From: Fictibacillus solisalsi
GTDB lineage: Bacteria; Bacillota; Bacilli; Bacillales; Fictibacillaceae
DNA length: 64,000 nucleotides
Direction: 5' to 3'
NCBI RefSeq assembly: GCF_900103485.1
Contig: NZ_FNHW01000001.1
Coordinates: 95,273-159,272, forward strand
This document shows, piece by piece, positions 17,795 through 27,786 of this stretch. Numbering within the stretch: position 1 is the first letter of the stretch; each line of letters opens with the position of its first letter. Under the pieces are notes generated by a model. The model did not search any database and was not told where the DNA came from. It saw only the letters and a list, made by a program, of their open reading frames with translations. Made by a program: the position numbers and the translations under genes.

Positions 17795-17830
17795 GTAGTA
17801 AGGAATTGAAAAGAGAAATGAGGTGTTAGA

Positions 17831-18265
17831 ATGGAACAGGACCAATTAAAATTGGAAAATCAAATCTGCTTTATGGTTTATGCTGCTGCTAGGGAGATGA
17901 CCAAACAGTACCGTCCGCTTCTGGAGAAGCTCGATGTAACCTATCCCCAGTACCTGGTATTGCTGGTGCTTTGGGAACAGAAGAAACTTTCGGTCAAAGA
18001 ACTCGGAAAGAAATTATTCCTTGATTCGGGTACGCTGACACCGATGCTGAAACGTATGGAGTCACATGAGCTGATTTTTCGGCAGCGGTCAAAACAGGAT
18101 GAGCGGAGTGTCATGGTTTCTCTGACAGAAAAAGGGGAAGCCCTGCAGGAGGAGGCGGCATGTATACCAGGCGCCTTGCTCGAAAATATGAATCTTGATG
18201 ACCAGGAGGTTTTTCAATTAAAGAAATCACTCGGAAAAATACTCAACAGCATTCAGAAAGATTAA
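17831..18265 (+). CDS. ohrR: MarR-family organic peroxide sensor OhrR
   Basis: 144 residues. The redox-sensing N-terminal Cys is Cys 13 (ENQICFMVYAA), with the two Tyr that contact it at 27 and 38 as in B. subtilis OhrR. Winged helix: LSVKELGKKLFLDSGTLTPMLKRME, then the wing RSKQDERSVMVSLT. A further Cys at 111 is present; whether it acts as a resolving thiol cannot be told. Start ATG follows GAGGTG. Represses ohrA until oxidised. Confidence 0.93.
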   Translation: MEQDQLKLENQICFMVYAAAREMTKQYRPLLEKLDVTYPQYLVLLVLWEQKKLSVKELGKKLFLDSGTLTPMLKRMESHELIFRQRSKQDERSVMVSLTEKGEALQEEAACIPGALLENMNLDDQEVFQLKKSLGKILNSIQKD

Positions 18266-18299
18266 AAAACCTCATTCCGCCTGGAGTGAGGTTTTTAAT
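18262..18299. terminator. Bidirectional terminator
   Basis: Stem AAAAACCTCATTCC / GGAGTGAGGTTTTT between convergent ohrR and the AraC regulator gene. Confidence 0.85.
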
Positions 18300-19191
18300 C
18301 TAAAAATACATTTGTAAATTTGCGGTGTCTGGTGCGTTCACGGAAACTGCTCGGTGATTCACCTGTATACCGCCTGAATACCTTGCTAAAGTAATTCGGG
18401 GTATCAAACCCGCTTTGCCGCGAGATTTCCTGGACCGGAATGGTGGAATTCGACAGCCGGGCCATTGCCTGTTCGATTCTTTTTTTTGTAACGTACTGCA
18501 TAGGGGTTGTCTGGAGGTGGGATTGAAACAGCTGGATAAAGTAAAATTTGGACAAGCCAGCCACATCAGCCAATTCCTCCAGGTGAAGAGGCAAGCCGAG
18601 ATTTTGATGGATATGGGTAATCGCCTGCTGCAAGCTTTCCGGCATGGAGTCGGTATCCTCGGTATACCCCTGGCCAAAACGGTGCAAGGCCATGACAAAT
18701 TCATAGGCGCGGCTTGAGGCCATATAGGCATCCTTGATTTCTTTGTTGGCAGCTTCCTGGTTGATTTGATGAAGAAGCTGAATCACGCGGGAAGAGTAGG
18801 GGATCTTGAGGACGGGTCCCCTTTTTTCCGTGAATGCCTCCCAGCACATTTTTGTGCTTTCGCCCACCAGGGTGATAAACATGAATTCCCATTCACTGCT
18901 CTCATCCGGCAGCCAGTATTCGTGGTCACTTGGAACATCCACAAGAAACGCGTCTCCCGGAAACAGAGAATAGGTTGTTTCATTCACCCTGATCTTTCCT
19001 TCCCCCTTTGTTGTGTATTGAAAGATAAATGTGTTATCACCATCATTCCTTGTATTCCCATTCCACCGGTAGGCGGAAGAGGTTTGGAGCTCCCATCCTG
19101 CATACCACAAGTTAGCGGGCATGGATATATCCTTTTTCCGATATTGAAATACACTATTGCCGTATGGCTTCTCTAACACCTGGTTCAGCAA
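18295..19191 (-). CDS. AraC-family transcriptional regulator of melA
   Basis: 298 residues. N-terminal cupin-like sugar sensor (GEGKIRVNETTYSLFPGDAFLV around 70-92) and C-terminal double helix-turn-helix (LHLEELADVAGLSKFYFIQLF, then VQEISRQSGFDTPNYFSKVF). The start is TTG 19191 because GGAGGG lies 7 bases upstream; an open frame 24 codons longer translates that site and has none of its own. Divergent from melA, so it probably activates alpha-galactoside use. Confidence 0.88.
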   Translation of the reverse strand: MLNQVLEKPYGNSVFQYRKKDISMPANLWYAGWELQTSSAYRWNGNTRNDGDNTFIFQYTTKGEGKIRVNETTYSLFPGDAFLVDVPSDHEYWLPDESSEWEFMFITLVGESTKMCWEAFTEKRGPVLKIPYSSRVIQLLHQINQEAANKEIKDAYMASSRAYEFVMALHRFGQGYTEDTDSMPESLQQAITHIHQNLGLPLHLEELADVAGLSKFYFIQLFQSHLQTTPMQYVTKKRIEQAMARLSNSTIPVQEISRQSGFDTPNYFSKVFRRYTGESPSSFRERTRHRKFTNVFLD

Positions 19192-19234
19192 TTTATTACC
19201 CTCCAAAAACAGTTTTTTACCATTGATAATAGAA

Positions 19235-19248
19235 TGTAAGCGATTTAA
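19235..19248 (+). promoter_or_regulatory. Possible CcpA cre site upstream of melA
   Basis: TGTAAGCGATTTAA resembles the catabolite-response consensus with two deviations. TGTAAG here and CTTACA at 19269-19274 also form a spaced inverted repeat that could be an AraC-type site. Weak evidence. Confidence 0.35.
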
Positions 19249-19326
19249 TATTGAGTATAACAAATATTCTTACAAGTATCTTTTAAAAAAACGATAACAA
19301 TAAATTGCATGTTGGAGGAGAGCGTA

Positions 19327-20655
19327 ATGAAAAAGATTACCTTTATCGGAGCAGGAAGCACCATTTTTGCCAAAAATGTTTTGGGAGATTGCATGCTGTC
19401 ACCTGCGCTGCAAAATTTTGAATTTGCGCTGTTTGATATTGACCTTAAACGTCTCAGTGAATCAGAGGCCATGCTGAACCAGCTTAAAAGGAATTTGAAA
19501 TCTGACGTCACGATTAAGTCATATACGGAGAGAATCCCCGCTTTAACAGGAGCTTCCTATGTTATAAACGCGATTCAGGTGGGAGGCTATAAACCAAGCA
19601 CAGTGATCGACTTTGAAATTCCGAAAAAATATGGCCTGGAACAAACGATTGCTGACACAATTGGAATCGGCGGAATTTTCCGTGCTTTGCGAACGATCCC
19701 GGTTATGCTTGATCTTGCAAAAGACATGGAAAACGTATGCCCGGATGCCTGGCTTCTGAACTACACCAATCCGATGGCCTCCCTGACAGGAGTTGTTTTA
19801 CGCTTTACGTCCATAAAGGCTGTCGGTCTTTGCCACAGTGTGCAGGTTTGTACGAGAGACTTACTACAATCGCTGGATCTTCCGGCAGATGGCATAGAAG
19901 AGCGCATTGCGGGGATTAACCATATGGCGTGGCTTTTGGAAATCAAACGCAACGGGGAAGACCTTTATCCGGAAATCAAGCGCCGTGCAAAGGAAAAGCA
20001 AAAAGAAAAACACAATGATATGGTGCGCTTCGAGTTGATGGATAAATTCGGCTACTATGTGACGGAGTCTTCAGAGCATAATGCAGAGTACCACCCATAT
20101 TTTATTAAAAGAAACTACCCTGAACTGATCGACAAATTCAATATCCCGCTGGATGAATATCCACGACGATGTGAGCAGCAGATCGCGGAGTGGGATAAAA
20201 TGCGTGACAGCATCGTGGAAAATGAACAGCTGTCTCATGTGCGTTCACATGAATATGGATCAAGGATTATCGAAGCAATGGAAACGAATCAGCCGTTTGT
20301 ATTTGCCGGAAATGTGCTGAATGTAGGAAACTTGATCTCCAATCTTCCGTCAAAAGCGGTCGTTGAAGTTCCGTGTGTCGCAGACCGGAACGGAATCAAA
20401 CCATGCTATATGGGTGAGCTTCCGGAACAACTCGCAGCCCTTAACCGTACCAATATCAACACACAGCTGCTGACAATTGAGGCAGCAGTTACGGGGAGCC
20501 GCGATAACCTTTACCAGGCAGCGTTTTTGGATCCTCATACCGCTGCAGAGCTATCACTGGATGATATCGTAGCGCTATGTGACGATCTCATTCAAGCGCA
20601 CGGAGACTGGATTCCGGATTTTTCCAAAGAAGAGGCAGAAACCATTAATTCATAA
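19327..20655 (+). CDS. melA: Alpha-galactosidase MelA (GH4)
   Basis: 442 residues, usual GH4 length. GH4 enzymes hydrolyse alpha-galactosides such as melibiose by NAD- and Mn-dependent redox elimination. Seen: nucleotide site IGAGSTIFAKN (7-17), Asn 148 in NYTNPMAS, the metal Cys 169 and His 170 (LCHSVQ) and the INHMAW motif (His 199). The start is ATG 19327 behind TGGAGGAG. Divergent from an AraC regulator. No transporter gene is adjacent. Confidence 0.95.
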   Translation: MKKITFIGAGSTIFAKNVLGDCMLSPALQNFEFALFDIDLKRLSESEAMLNQLKRNLKSDVTIKSYTERIPALTGASYVINAIQVGGYKPSTVIDFEIPKKYGLEQTIADTIGIGGIFRALRTIPVMLDLAKDMENVCPDAWLLNYTNPMASLTGVVLRFTSIKAVGLCHSVQVCTRDLLQSLDLPADGIEERIAGINHMAWLLEIKRNGEDLYPEIKRRAKEKQKEKHNDMVRFELMDKFGYYVTESSEHNAEYHPYFIKRNYPELIDKFNIPLDEYPRRCEQQIAEWDKMRDSIVENEQLSHVRSHEYGSRIIEAMETNQPFVFAGNVLNVGNLISNLPSKAVVEVPCVADRNGIKPCYMGELPEQLAALNRTNINTQLLTIEAAVTGSRDNLYQAAFLDPHTAAELSLDDIVALCDDLIQAHGDWIPDFSKEEAETINS

Positions 20656-20688
20656 TCCATAAAAAAATGGGTTAAAGGCTCATAGCGG

Positions 20689-20728
20689 GAGCAAAACGGG
20701 TTGAATTCTTCCACCCGTTTTGCTCTGT
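20689..20728. terminator. Hairpin between convergent melA and MocR genes
   Basis: Perfect 13-bp stem GAGCAAAACGGGT / ACCCGTTTTGCTC. There is no long T run on either side, so termination may be weaker. Confidence 0.6.
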
Positions 20729-22081
20729 CTATACCTGGCTTTTTAGAAGCACTTCAATTGCTTTTCCGATTTTTTGAATCCCTTTGGGGATCAGATGTTT
20801 ATCAACCTGAGAGACGCTGAGCCGCACGGTATTAAACTTTTTGAAATCAGGCAAATACATTTCCTCCATGCTTTCCAGCAAGACTCCATCTTTCTTTACA
20901 CGGTGAATAAAAGGGTTTGCTTTTAATGGATAGGGCAGCTGAATACTTGAATAAAATCCAGAGTTAGAACCTGTATAGACAGTATTTGATGGTAAGTAAT
21001 GTTGATAAGACTGCTGTACAATTTTTCCTTTTTGATGATATAAACTTCGTAATTTACCAATATGAGCTCCGTACATTCCGCTTTTTAAATAAATTTCAAG
21101 TGCCCCTTGAGTAAGAACGGGGGTATGGACATCCATTCCGAATTTTCCCCGTAGAAAGTTCTCTTTTAATGACTCAGGAAGGACGGCTAAACCAAGCCGT
21201 AAGCCGGGGAGGAGCACCTTGGAAAAGCTTTTTGTATAGATCACTCTTCCGGATGGGTCAAAAGCAAACATCGGATCTTGCTTTTTGTTGTGGTCCAAAT
21301 CTCCCATATAGTCATCTTCCACGATAAATACATCATATTTCTGGGCGAGCTCAACGATTCTTTTTCTTTGTTTATTTGAATAACTGTAGCCGGTCGGATT
21401 GTGAAATCGTGAAACGGTATAAAAAAATTTAATATCTTCGTTTTGAAAAAAATACTCCAATTGCTGCAAATCAGGACCGTCTCTGTGAATCTCGATACCT
21501 ATCGTTCTCGCCTTCTGGTGACGCAGGGACTCTATCATGCTGGGATGGGTCGGCTGTTCAACGCAAATGGCATGCTTTCCATTCGGGAAAGGAAGTGAGA
21601 TGAGGAGATGGAGCGCCTGCTGAGAACCGGTTACTACTATAATCCGATCAGGGTTGGTGAATACTTGAAGCTCTTGCAATTGCTGTGCCAGTTCGTTACG
21701 AAGAGAAGGGAGTCCCTGGATGTCAGAGTAGGCAAACATGTTTTCTTTATAAAAATCAATCGCTTCGTTTATACAATGCTTATAATCGATGTACGGCATT
21801 AGTTTGTAGTCGGGTCCCGCAGAATGAAAATCAATCAATGGCTCATCTTCAGATCTCTTCAATACCGGACGGTGATCTTTAACTACGTAGTACCCGCTTT
21901 GCGGGACAGAATAGATGACATGCCGCTGTTCAAGTTCCTGGTATGCTTTTATTACCGTATTGATACTGCATGAAGCAACCTCTGAAAGTGCCCGGATGGA
22001 AGGAAGCCGGCTTCCTGGAGCAAACTCACCCTGAATCACTTTGTTGTGTATCATGTCCATTATCTCTACATATTTCTTCAT
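20729..22081 (-). CDS. MocR-type regulator (GntR winged helix plus aminotransferase domain)
   Basis: 450 residues. GntR winged helix in the first 70 residues (GSRLPSIRALSEVASCSINTVIKAYQELE), then a fold-type I aminotransferase domain with NPTG at 228-231, Asp in VEDDY (255-258) and the pyridoxal-phosphate Lys 288 in SFSKVLLPGLRLG. MocR proteins sense PLP and an amine or amino acid. It is divergent from a class D beta-lactamase gene (164-bp gap), so that gene is a candidate target. Confidence 0.92.
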   Translation of the reverse strand: MKKYVEIMDMIHNKVIQGEFAPGSRLPSIRALSEVASCSINTVIKAYQELEQRHVIYSVPQSGYYVVKDHRPVLKRSEDEPLIDFHSAGPDYKLMPYIDYKHCINEAIDFYKENMFAYSDIQGLPSLRNELAQQLQELQVFTNPDRIIVVTGSQQALHLLISLPFPNGKHAICVEQPTHPSMIESLRHQKARTIGIEIHRDGPDLQQLEYFFQNEDIKFFYTVSRFHNPTGYSYSNKQRKRIVELAQKYDVFIVEDDYMGDLDHNKKQDPMFAFDPSGRVIYTKSFSKVLLPGLRLGLAVLPESLKENFLRGKFGMDVHTPVLTQGALEIYLKSGMYGAHIGKLRSLYHQKGKIVQQSYQHYLPSNTVYTGSNSGFYSSIQLPYPLKANPFIHRVKKDGVLLESMEEMYLPDFKKFNTVRLSVSQVDKHLIPKGIQKIGKAIEVLLKSQV

Positions 22082-22244
22082 ACTCTGGTAACCCCCTTTG
22101 TATCTGTATGGGTACAGCCACTCAAAAGTGTAGTTTTTCTTGCCGCTATGTACAAGTATACTTTAGATATCAGATTTAGTGAGCTAAGTTTGTAGCCGGA
22201 GTGAAGGCCTGCACTGCGGAAATTAAAACATAGGAGATAAAGAG

Positions 22245-23042
22245 ATGAAAGGTTTAAAAAGAGTTCTGTTATTCTTTGTAATCTTGCTTGTTTCAGGTAC
22301 AATTGGCATTCAATTTACTTCGGCAAGTGGTCTGAAGGAAAAGAAGCTGGATGATCGAACGGTATTTAATCATACAGAAGGAACTTCCGTGATCAAGAAC
22401 CTCAAAACGGGGCAGACCTATATTTTTAATCCGAAGAGGAGCAAGGAGCGCTTTACTCCGGAATCAACATTCAAAGTGCTCAATGCACTGATTGGCCTCC
22501 AAGCCAAAGCGGTACGAGATGAGTATGAAGTGAAGCGATGGGACGGGATTACTCGTGAGATTCCGGACTGGAACAGAGACCATACACTCGCATCCGGAAT
22601 GAGGTATTCTGTCATTTGGTATTATCAGGACATGGCTCGTGATATAGGACAAGAGAGAATGCAAGACTATGTCACAAGAGTTGGGTATGGAAACCGGGAC
22701 ATCAGTGGTGGAATTGATCATTTTTGGTTAAGCAGCAGTTTAAAGATTTCCGCATTGGAACAGGTTCAATTTATGGAGAGACTCGTCAAAGAAAAGCTTC
22801 CTTTTGATGAACAGGTGATGAGAACCGTTAAAAGAATCATGATTAATGAGGAAGCTGATTCGTACGTTATCCATGGAAAAACGGGCACACGTTTATCTGA
22901 TATGGGACTAGGGTGGTATTCCGGATATGTCGAAACCAAGAAGGGGAAGTGGGCGTTTGCCACCAATGTAGACAACAGCGGTACGGTGGCAAAGACCATT
23001 ACTTTAGAGGAACTGAAAGACTTGAAAATTATTAAAGACTAA
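22245..23042 (+). CDS. ybxI: Class D beta-lactamase-like protein, YbxI type
   Basis: 265 residues with an N-terminal secretion signal (hydrophobic 5-27). Class D active-site set: Ser 74-Thr-Phe-Lys 77, the SVI variant of SxV at 122-124 within YSVIWYYQDMARDIG, YGN at 148-150 and KTG at 212-214. Close in pattern to B. subtilis YbxI (BSD-1), a weak penicillinase, so activity is likely but spectrum unknown. Start ATG follows GGAGATAAAG. Divergent from a MocR regulator. Confidence 0.9.
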   Translation: MKGLKRVLLFFVILLVSGTIGIQFTSASGLKEKKLDDRTVFNHTEGTSVIKNLKTGQTYIFNPKRSKERFTPESTFKVLNALIGLQAKAVRDEYEVKRWDGITREIPDWNRDHTLASGMRYSVIWYYQDMARDIGQERMQDYVTRVGYGNRDISGGIDHFWLSSSLKISALEQVQFMERLVKEKLPFDEQVMRTVKRIMINEEADSYVIHGKTGTRLSDMGLGWYSGYVETKKGKWAFATNVDNSGTVAKTITLEELKDLKIIKD

Positions 23043-23046
23043 GAAT

Positions 23047-23079
23047 AAAAGGACGAACGGGTTTTGTTCGTCCTTTTTC
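23047..23079 (+). terminator. Terminator of the beta-lactamase gene
   Basis: Stem AAAAGGACGAAC / GTTCGTCCTTTT between convergent genes. Confidence 0.8.
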
Positions 23080-23087
23080 TTGTAGAG

Positions 23088-24725
23088 TTATCGTGATATT
23101 CCCAGTAGGCTAAGTTCTTCATCAATTTGCTTAAGGTCAATTCGTTCAAACAGCGGGGATACGCCGGAAACAACAATATCTTTTGGAGTAACCATTTTCC
23201 ATGATGCACCACCGTCCAGCTTGAGCGCCTCACGTACTTTTTGACTGGAAAAAGGCAAAAAGGGTTCCAGAAGCTGTGCGAGATTAGCAATGATAACCAC
23301 ACAAGTGGCGAGTGTCCCGTTGACCCCTGTTTGATCTTCATCCTTGATCTGCTTCCAGGGCTGCTGCTCATCAAAATATTTATTGGCAGAACGGATGTAG
23401 GAAAAGATCTCGTCCAGTCCTTCTCTAAAGCGCGATCCTTCGATAAGAGAGCCAATTTTATCATAGAGAGGAGGCAGCTCGTCTATTGCAATGCTGGCGA
23501 TTTTTCCATCCGGAACTCGGTCCTGGAACGACCTTTCGATAAACTTCAAGGTGCGGTTAACGAAATTCCCGTATGCTCCAAGTAGTTCACTGTTGTGGCT
23601 GTAAATAAACTCACGCCATGAAAAATCGGTGTCACGATTCTCTGGTGCATTGATCGTCAGAAAGTAACGAATGGAATCGGGATGATATCGTTTTAAAAGA
23701 TCCGGAACCCATACTGCCCAGTTTTTGCTGGTTGAAAGCTTTTTCTTTTCCAATGTCAAGTATTCATTCGAAACGATATGCCGGGGAAGGGCAGGATTCT
23801 CAATTCCATGCAGGATCGCCGGCCATATAACGGTATGAAAGGGAATATTATCTTTGCCATGTACATAATAGGTTACGGTATCCTCCTGCCAGAACAGAGA
23901 ATCATCTTTCCCTGTCAGCTGCGCCCAAAGTTTACTGGCAGAGTAATATCCGGAAACCGCTTCAATCCACACGTAAACTTTCTTATCTTCATAGCCTTCA
24001 ATCGGAACTGGAACACCTACAGGAAGGTCACGCGAAACGGCCCGGTCGATCAGCCCTTCCCGCAGATAACGTTTGGTCAGCTGGATGGCATTAGTACGCC
24101 AGGCGTGCTTCTTATCTGCTTCTTCCACATCTTTTTCGAGTACCTGTTGAAAGGAGCGGAGAGCAAAGTATAGATGATCGGTCCGCTTGAAGACGGGTGG
24201 CTTTCCGCAAAGTTTGCACGTTCTGTCAAGGAGGTCTGCCGGATCAAGGATCGTCGAGCAGTTGTCACATTGATCTCCCCGTGCATGGCTTCCGCAAACC
24301 GGACAGGTGCCTTCGACATAACGGTCAGGAAGAAATTGTTCATAGGTTTCGCAATACGCCTGTTCGATTTCTTTAGAATAAATGTATCCTCCCTTGTATA
24401 GAGAAAGAAAGATTTCTTGAACAATTTTATGATGATGAGGATGGTCTGTGCGGGTATAACAGTCATACGAGAATCCTAGCGAGTTAAAGCTATTTTCAAA
24501 CTCCGTGTGATAGCGGTCCGCTACTTCCGCCGGTGTTATGCCTTCCTGTCTTGCCCTGATCGTAATGGGGGTTCCGTTGCAGTCGCTGCCTGATACATAC
24601 AGCACCTTTTCGCCTTTTAACCGGTAATAACGCGCCAGTATATCTCCGGGCAGCAAGCTTGCAATGTGACCTGTGTGAAGAGATCCGTTCGCATAGGGCC
24701 ATGCCCCTCCAATAAAAATAGCCAT
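23088..24725 (-). CDS. metG: Methionyl-tRNA synthetase (second-type, no C-terminal tRNA-binding domain)
   Basis: 545 residues. Charges tRNA-Met. HIGH-type motif [12 protein letters not shown] at 10-21, zinc knuckle CPVCG...CDNC near 140-155 with an additional CKLCG, and KMSKS-type KLSTS near 335. The usual Bacillus MetS is longer because of a C-terminal tRNA-binding domain, which is absent here, so this is likely a paralogue of the E. coli-like MetG type. Start ATG follows GGAGGAA. A T-box leader lies upstream. Confidence 0.93.
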   Translation of the reverse strand: MAIFIGGAWPYANGSLHTGHIASLLPGDILARYYRLKGEKVLYVSGSDCNGTPITIRARQEGITPAEVADRYHTEFENSFNSLGFSYDCYTRTDHPHHHKIVQEIFLSLYKGGYIYSKEIEQAYCETYEQFLPDRYVEGTCPVCGSHARGDQCDNCSTILDPADLLDRTCKLCGKPPVFKRTDHLYFALRSFQQVLEKDVEEADKKHAWRTNAIQLTKRYLREGLIDRAVSRDLPVGVPVPIEGYEDKKVYVWIEAVSGYYSASKLWAQLTGKDDSLFWQEDTVTYYVHGKDNIPFHTVIWPAILHGIENPALPRHIVSNEYLTLEKKKLSTSKNWAVWVPDLLKRYHPDSIRYFLTINAPENRDTDFSWREFIYSHNSELLGAYGNFVNRTLKFIERSFQDRVPDGKIASIAIDELPPLYDKIGSLIEGSRFREGLDEIFSYIRSANKYFDEQQPWKQIKDEDQTGVNGTLATCVVIIANLAQLLEPFLPFSSQKVREALKLDGGASWKMVTPKDIVVSGVSPLFERIDLKQIDEELSLLGISR

Positions 24726-24799
24726 CAGTATTCCTCCTCATTGTTGAGCCCGGTTCGTACTACCCTTTCCCGGAGCTGCTGTTATTCATACTAAACAAC

Positions 24800-25115
24800 A
24801 AAAAACCCGCCCATATCTAAAAAACAGATAAGGACGGGGTCGGTCTGCCCGTGGTACCACCTTTATTCATGAGAGGCTTGCGCCTGTCATCTCAGCAAGT
24901 ACGGAGTGAGTAAAAAGAGCACTCGTATACTGTGGTTTTGATAACAAGTGCCACCACTCGCTGCTCCCTACTTACAAGGTTCTGATTTCAGGACAGAGCT
25001 CTGAGACCATGTTCGAATCTTCATTATTGCTTCTTTTCAGCTGCCGAAGCTCTCTGTGTAAAAATGGTTAGATTCTACTCTTTCTCATCATCGCTTTTTT
25101 TATAAAGGAATTGTT
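24800..25115 (-). promoter_or_regulatory. T-box leader of the methionyl-tRNA synthetase gene
   Basis: On the minus strand the T-box core AAGGTGGTACCACGGG lies at about 24866-24850, followed by a terminator hairpin (24840-24805, ACCCGCCCATATCT pairing with AGATAAGGACGGGGT) and a T run. Stem I lies in the first 130 nt of the leader, and an AUG in GAACATGGTCTCAG is a plausible Met specifier. Uncharged tRNA-Met would favour read-through. A promoter TTCACT-N17-TATAAT lies at about 25149-25121. Confidence 0.92.
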
Positions 25116-25235
25116 TCCTTATTATAACAGGTTATTCTCTTTCAGTGAAAGCCTTTGTATATTCGGGTAAAAGAAGTAAACTATGGGAATGGATAATAAA
25201 ACAAAGGCACTGATCCAACCAAGAGGTGTAGAGAT

Positions 25236-26840
25236 ATGAGAAAAGGGAAATGGAGCCTGCAGTTCACCATTATGATCCTGGTTTGCGGAGTCGTGGCGCT
25301 CTCGCTTTTTGTAACGGATATTCTGATCAGCCGCACAGTTTCCGAAACGATTGAAAAAAGCCAGGGTGAAAAAGCGGAGAATATTGCACGTACTGTTGCC
25401 CGTACTCCTCTGGTTATGGGGGCTTTGACAGGAAAAGATCCGGAAGGGTCTGTGCAAAGCTACGCCAATAAGATTCGAAAAGCAACAGGTGTGGAGTTTA
25501 TTGTTGTCATGGATAACAAAGGAATCCGCAAATCCCACCCGGATCCCTCCAAGATTAACCGTAAGTTCGAAGGTGGAGATGAGGGACAGGTTCTAAAAGG
25601 AAAAGAGCATATTTCCATTTCGAAAGGAACTTTGGGGAGATCGCTGCGTTCGTTTACTCCGGTTTATGATGAAAAAGGCAAACAGGTAGGAGCTGTGGCT
25701 GTGGGCATCTCATTACAAACCGTTCAGGAAGCTGTAATAAAAAACAGGCTTAATATATATACCGGTACACTTTTTGGAATTTTAGCCGGTATTCTTGGCG
25801 CCGTTTTACTGGCAAGATATATTAAAACCATATTGTTCGGGCTCGAGCCGGTCGCGATTGCCAAACTGTTGAAAGAGCGCAGTGCCATCCTGCAGTCGGT
25901 TCATGAAGGAATTATCGCTGTTGATCCTGAATCAAGGATTACCCTTGTCAACAAAGCGGCGAGGAATACATTAAAAAAAGCAGGCATTCCCGATAATCCG
26001 TTTGGGAAGAAGGCGGAGTACTTTTTTACGGCATCGAAGCTGGAAAAAGTACTGAAAACAGGGAAGGAAGACCTGAATGAAGAGATGGACTTAAAGGGCA
26101 CGCATCTTTTGGTAAACAGATTGCCGGTCATCGTGAATGATCAAATCGTCGGTGCAGTATCAACCTTCCGGGACAAGACGGAAGTCCAGCAGCTGGCTGT
26201 TCAATTAACCGGCGTGCGAATGTATGCCGAAGCGCTGAGATCACAATCGCATGAATTCATGAACAAGCTCCACGTCATCCTTGGCATGGTACACATGAAG
26301 GATTATGATCAATTATCCCAATATATCAGTGAACTTGTAGGACGCAGCAGGGATGAGATGAATTCCATAACCGAGTACGTTAAAGATCCGGTACTGGCCG
26401 GGTTTTTGATCGGGAAAATGAGTCATACACGGGAAAGGGGAGCACGATTGAATGTATCCTCCGATTTTCCCTTGCCGGAACCTGCTGACTCGGAAATCAC
26501 CCATGAATTGATTACGATCGTCGGGAATTTAATCGATAATGCTGTGGATGCGGTCGAGAAAAGGCCGGTAAAATCCATACACGTTATGTTTGATTATGCT
26601 GACGAGATATTAACCATCGAAGTGCGCGACACCGGAACGGGCATCTCAACGGCCGATTTGGATAACATTTTTAATAAAGGATACTCGACAAAAGGAGAAA
26701 ACAGGGGTATAGGTTTGCATTTGTTGAAGGAAAGTCTGGCAAAATTGGGAGGGGAGCTGGACTACTCTTCAAAAGTAGAGGAAGGAACGAAATTTGTGGT
26801 CTATATTCCATATAAAGCAAAGGGGATACAGGATGATTAG
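25236..26840 (+). CDS. malK: Malate sensor histidine kinase MalK (CitA/DcuS family)
   Basis: 534 residues. TM1 about 10-30, extracytoplasmic PAS-like ligand domain 35-165, TM2 172-193, cytoplasmic PAS 215-310, then the DcuS-type phosphoacceptor region HEFMNKL with His 339 and the ATPase boxes NLIDNAVDA, DTGTGI and GIGLHL. The family senses C4-dicarboxylates or citrate; the partner genes point to malate. Its stop overlaps the start of malR. Confidence 0.93.
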   Translation: MRKGKWSLQFTIMILVCGVVALSLFVTDILISRTVSETIEKSQGEKAENIARTVARTPLVMGALTGKDPEGSVQSYANKIRKATGVEFIVVMDNKGIRKSHPDPSKINRKFEGGDEGQVLKGKEHISISKGTLGRSLRSFTPVYDEKGKQVGAVAVGISLQTVQEAVIKNRLNIYTGTLFGILAGILGAVLLARYIKTILFGLEPVAIAKLLKERSAILQSVHEGIIAVDPESRITLVNKAARNTLKKAGIPDNPFGKKAEYFFTASKLEKVLKTGKEDLNEEMDLKGTHLLVNRLPVIVNDQIVGAVSTFRDKTEVQQLAVQLTGVRMYAEALRSQSHEFMNKLHVILGMVHMKDYDQLSQYISELVGRSRDEMNSITEYVKDPVLAGFLIGKMSHTRERGARLNVSSDFPLPEPADSEITHELITIVGNLIDNAVDAVEKRPVKSIHVMFDYADEILTIEVRDTGTGISTADLDNIFNKGYSTKGENRGIGLHLLKESLAKLGGELDYSSKVEEGTKFVVYIPYKAKGIQDD

Positions 26841-27540
26841 GGTAATGATTGTGGAAGACGATCCAATGGTAGCGGAATTTAACAAGCGTTATCTTGAACA
26901 AATTGAAGGGTTCGAAGCGGCTGTCATCTGCCGTTCTGCAGAAGAGGCGATGAAGGAACTGGAGAATCACAGTGTAGAGTTGCTTTTACTCGATATTTTT
27001 ATGGCTGGGCAAAGCGGTCTCGACCTTCTTGGGTATATACGTAAAAGTGAGAAGGAGATAGACGTGATCGTTATTTCTGCAGCATCGGATAAAGAAAGAA
27101 TCCAAAAGGCCATGCGGCTCGGGGCGGTTGATTACTTAATCAAACCGTTTGAATTCCAGCGCTTTAATGCGGCTTTGTCTTCCTATAGGGAAAAGTCGCT
27201 TTCTTGGAAGGACCAGAAGACGTTAAACCAGGAAGAACTGGATCAGCTGATTCACCATCAAGAGGACAAACTGCTTCCCGAAGAATTGCCAAAGGGTTTA
27301 TCACAGGAAACGCTTAGAGTCATCTGGGACGTTATTGAACAATTAAGGTCTACGGCATTCTCAACAGATGATATTGTGTCCCAAACAGGGATTTCCAGGG
27401 TTTCCGTGCGAAAGTACCTCAAATTTTTAAGCGACATAGGTTTGCTTGAGGTTAACATTCATTATGGAACAGTTGGACGGCCGGTTTCACAGCATACCCT
27501 TAAAGAAGATCAAACGCATAGAATTCACCATTATTTGTAA
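26833..27540 (+). CDS. malR: Response regulator MalR (CitB/DcuR family)
   Basis: 235 residues. Receiver domain with acidic pocket EDD (8-10), phospho-acceptor Asp 54 (LLLLDIFMAG) and Lys in LIKPFEF; C-terminal winged-helix DNA-binding domain (SQTGISRVSVRKYLKFLSDIGLL). The start ATG 26833 overlaps the malK end by 8 bases; a longer open frame lies inside malK without a ribosome site. Likely activates maeA-ywkB downstream, as in B. subtilis. Confidence 0.93.
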   Translation: MIRVMIVEDDPMVAEFNKRYLEQIEGFEAAVICRSAEEAMKELENHSVELLLLDIFMAGQSGLDLLGYIRKSEKEIDVIVISAASDKERIQKAMRLGAVDYLIKPFEFQRFNAALSSYREKSLSWKDQKTLNQEELDQLIHHQEDKLLPEELPKGLSQETLRVIWDVIEQLRSTAFSTDDIVSQTGISRVSVRKYLKFLSDIGLLEVNIHYGTVGRPVSQHTLKEDQTHRIHHYL

Positions 27541-27569
27541 GCAGCCCTTCCCGCTGCTTACTTTTTTTA
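27537..27569 (+). terminator. Terminator of malKR
   Basis: Stem GTAAGCAG / CTGCTTAC with a T run; it begins at the stop codon of malR. Confidence 0.85.
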
Positions 27570-27786
27570 ATTACATAATGCTTAACTAAGTGAAATAAAC
27601 TGGTGGAATGTGCGTAATGCTACTAACATAATACAAGTAAAAATGAAGTGTATACCGCTGTAATAAGCCTGACTGATTACAGGCTGAATATACGTTTTTT
27701 TGATAGGTGAATGGCTGAGGTTCGAATCGCAGCTGTTCTTTATTTTGGTTATGCTTCAGTAAACTTTTTAGAAAGAAGGATGTTTC

